Assembly (NCBI RefSeq): GCF_900168055.1
Contig: NZ_FUYS01000004.1
Coordinates: forward strand, 418,863-482,862
Source of the DNA: Parapedobacter luteus
Lineage (GTDB): Bacteria; Bacteroidota; Bacteroidia; Sphingobacteriales; Sphingobacteriaceae
Direction of reading: 5' to 3'
Length of the DNA: 64,000 nucleotides
The stretch's first letter is position 1. Every line of letters begins with the position of its first letter. The notes below the pieces were generated by a model. It did not search any database, was not told the DNA's origin, and worked only from the letters and a program-made list of their open reading frames with translations. The position numbers and the translations under genes are program-made. Below are positions 63,935-64,000 of this stretch, in pieces.

Positions 63935-64000
63935 TAGCAAGCCCAACGAAACTGTGACCCTCGCTTTGCTCACGCCACTAGGTTTCTCTTGGGTTTGCTA
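63935..64000. repeat. Palindromic intergenic element, copy 3
   Basis: Arms TAGCAAGCCCAACGAAAC (63935-63952) and its partner ending GGGTTTGCTA (63982-64000) pair with a few mismatches. The loop of about 31 bases aligns with the core of copies 1 and 2 at 23 of 31 positions (shared GCGTGAGC on the minus strand), although the arms are unrelated to theirs. The window ends at the outer edge of the arm, so the element may continue. Confidence 0.6.

Overview
The window comes from a Bacteroidota chromosome, most likely a Sphingobacteriales-type organism of moderate GC (family level is inference). The evidence is PorT and PorP/SprF secretion proteins, two giant surface proteins ending in the type B (CHU_C) type IX secretion signal, menaquinone synthesis, AraC regulators with TPR or membrane-spanning N-termini, and promoters of the Bacteroidota type (TAnnTTTG at -7, sometimes TTTG about 20 bases upstream). 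I saw no rRNA, tRNA, CRISPR array or transposase gene.

Layout. 1-11.7 kb is core and housekeeping: the 5' part of a UvrD/PcrA helicase and DnaB (both minus); then menG, porT and an SDR oxidoreductase in a tight plus-strand run; an M61 peptidase; a small outer-membrane protein (minus); an acyl-CoA synthetase; and a YihY/BrkB membrane protein. 11.7-19.7 kb (minus) holds a large MG2/plug-like surface protein, cardiolipin synthase, and a three-gene unit of N-formylglutamate amidohydrolase-like, QEGLA/DUF1704 and glutathione-synthetase-like ATP-grasp proteins. 19.8-25.8 kb (plus) is a complete RND efflux operon (adaptor, pump, outer-membrane channel).

25.8-53.6 kb is the distinctive part: two paralogous minus-strand cassettes, each reading giant surface protein, then PorP/SprF, then a small uncharacterised protein, then a TPR/PD40/OmpA protein. 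Cassette A's giant protein has 2343 residues and cassette B's 3143. Between them lie three AraC-family regulators, two membrane-spanning and one TPR-linked. The likely picture is that the giant proteins are exported by the type IX system, held at the surface with their own PorP/SprF partner, and connected to peptidoglycan by the OmpA protein.

53.6-57.9 kb is a signalling block: a large hybrid-type histidine kinase (plus), a LuxR-type response regulator (minus) whose 3' end overlaps the kinase by 62 bases, and a beheaded receiver fragment. 58-64 kb is mixed accessory DNA: a DUF4143 AAA ATPase with 33-base repeats in its promoter, a CrtO-like membrane protein, an orphan DUF2281 antitoxin-like gene, an S41 peptidase, a two-helix membrane protein, and two small overlapping genes that look holin-like.

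A small palindromic repeat family occurs at about 1.6, 10.5 and 63.9 kb. Its loop sequence is conserved while its arms vary, and in two copies the loop is inverted relative to the conserved outer flank.
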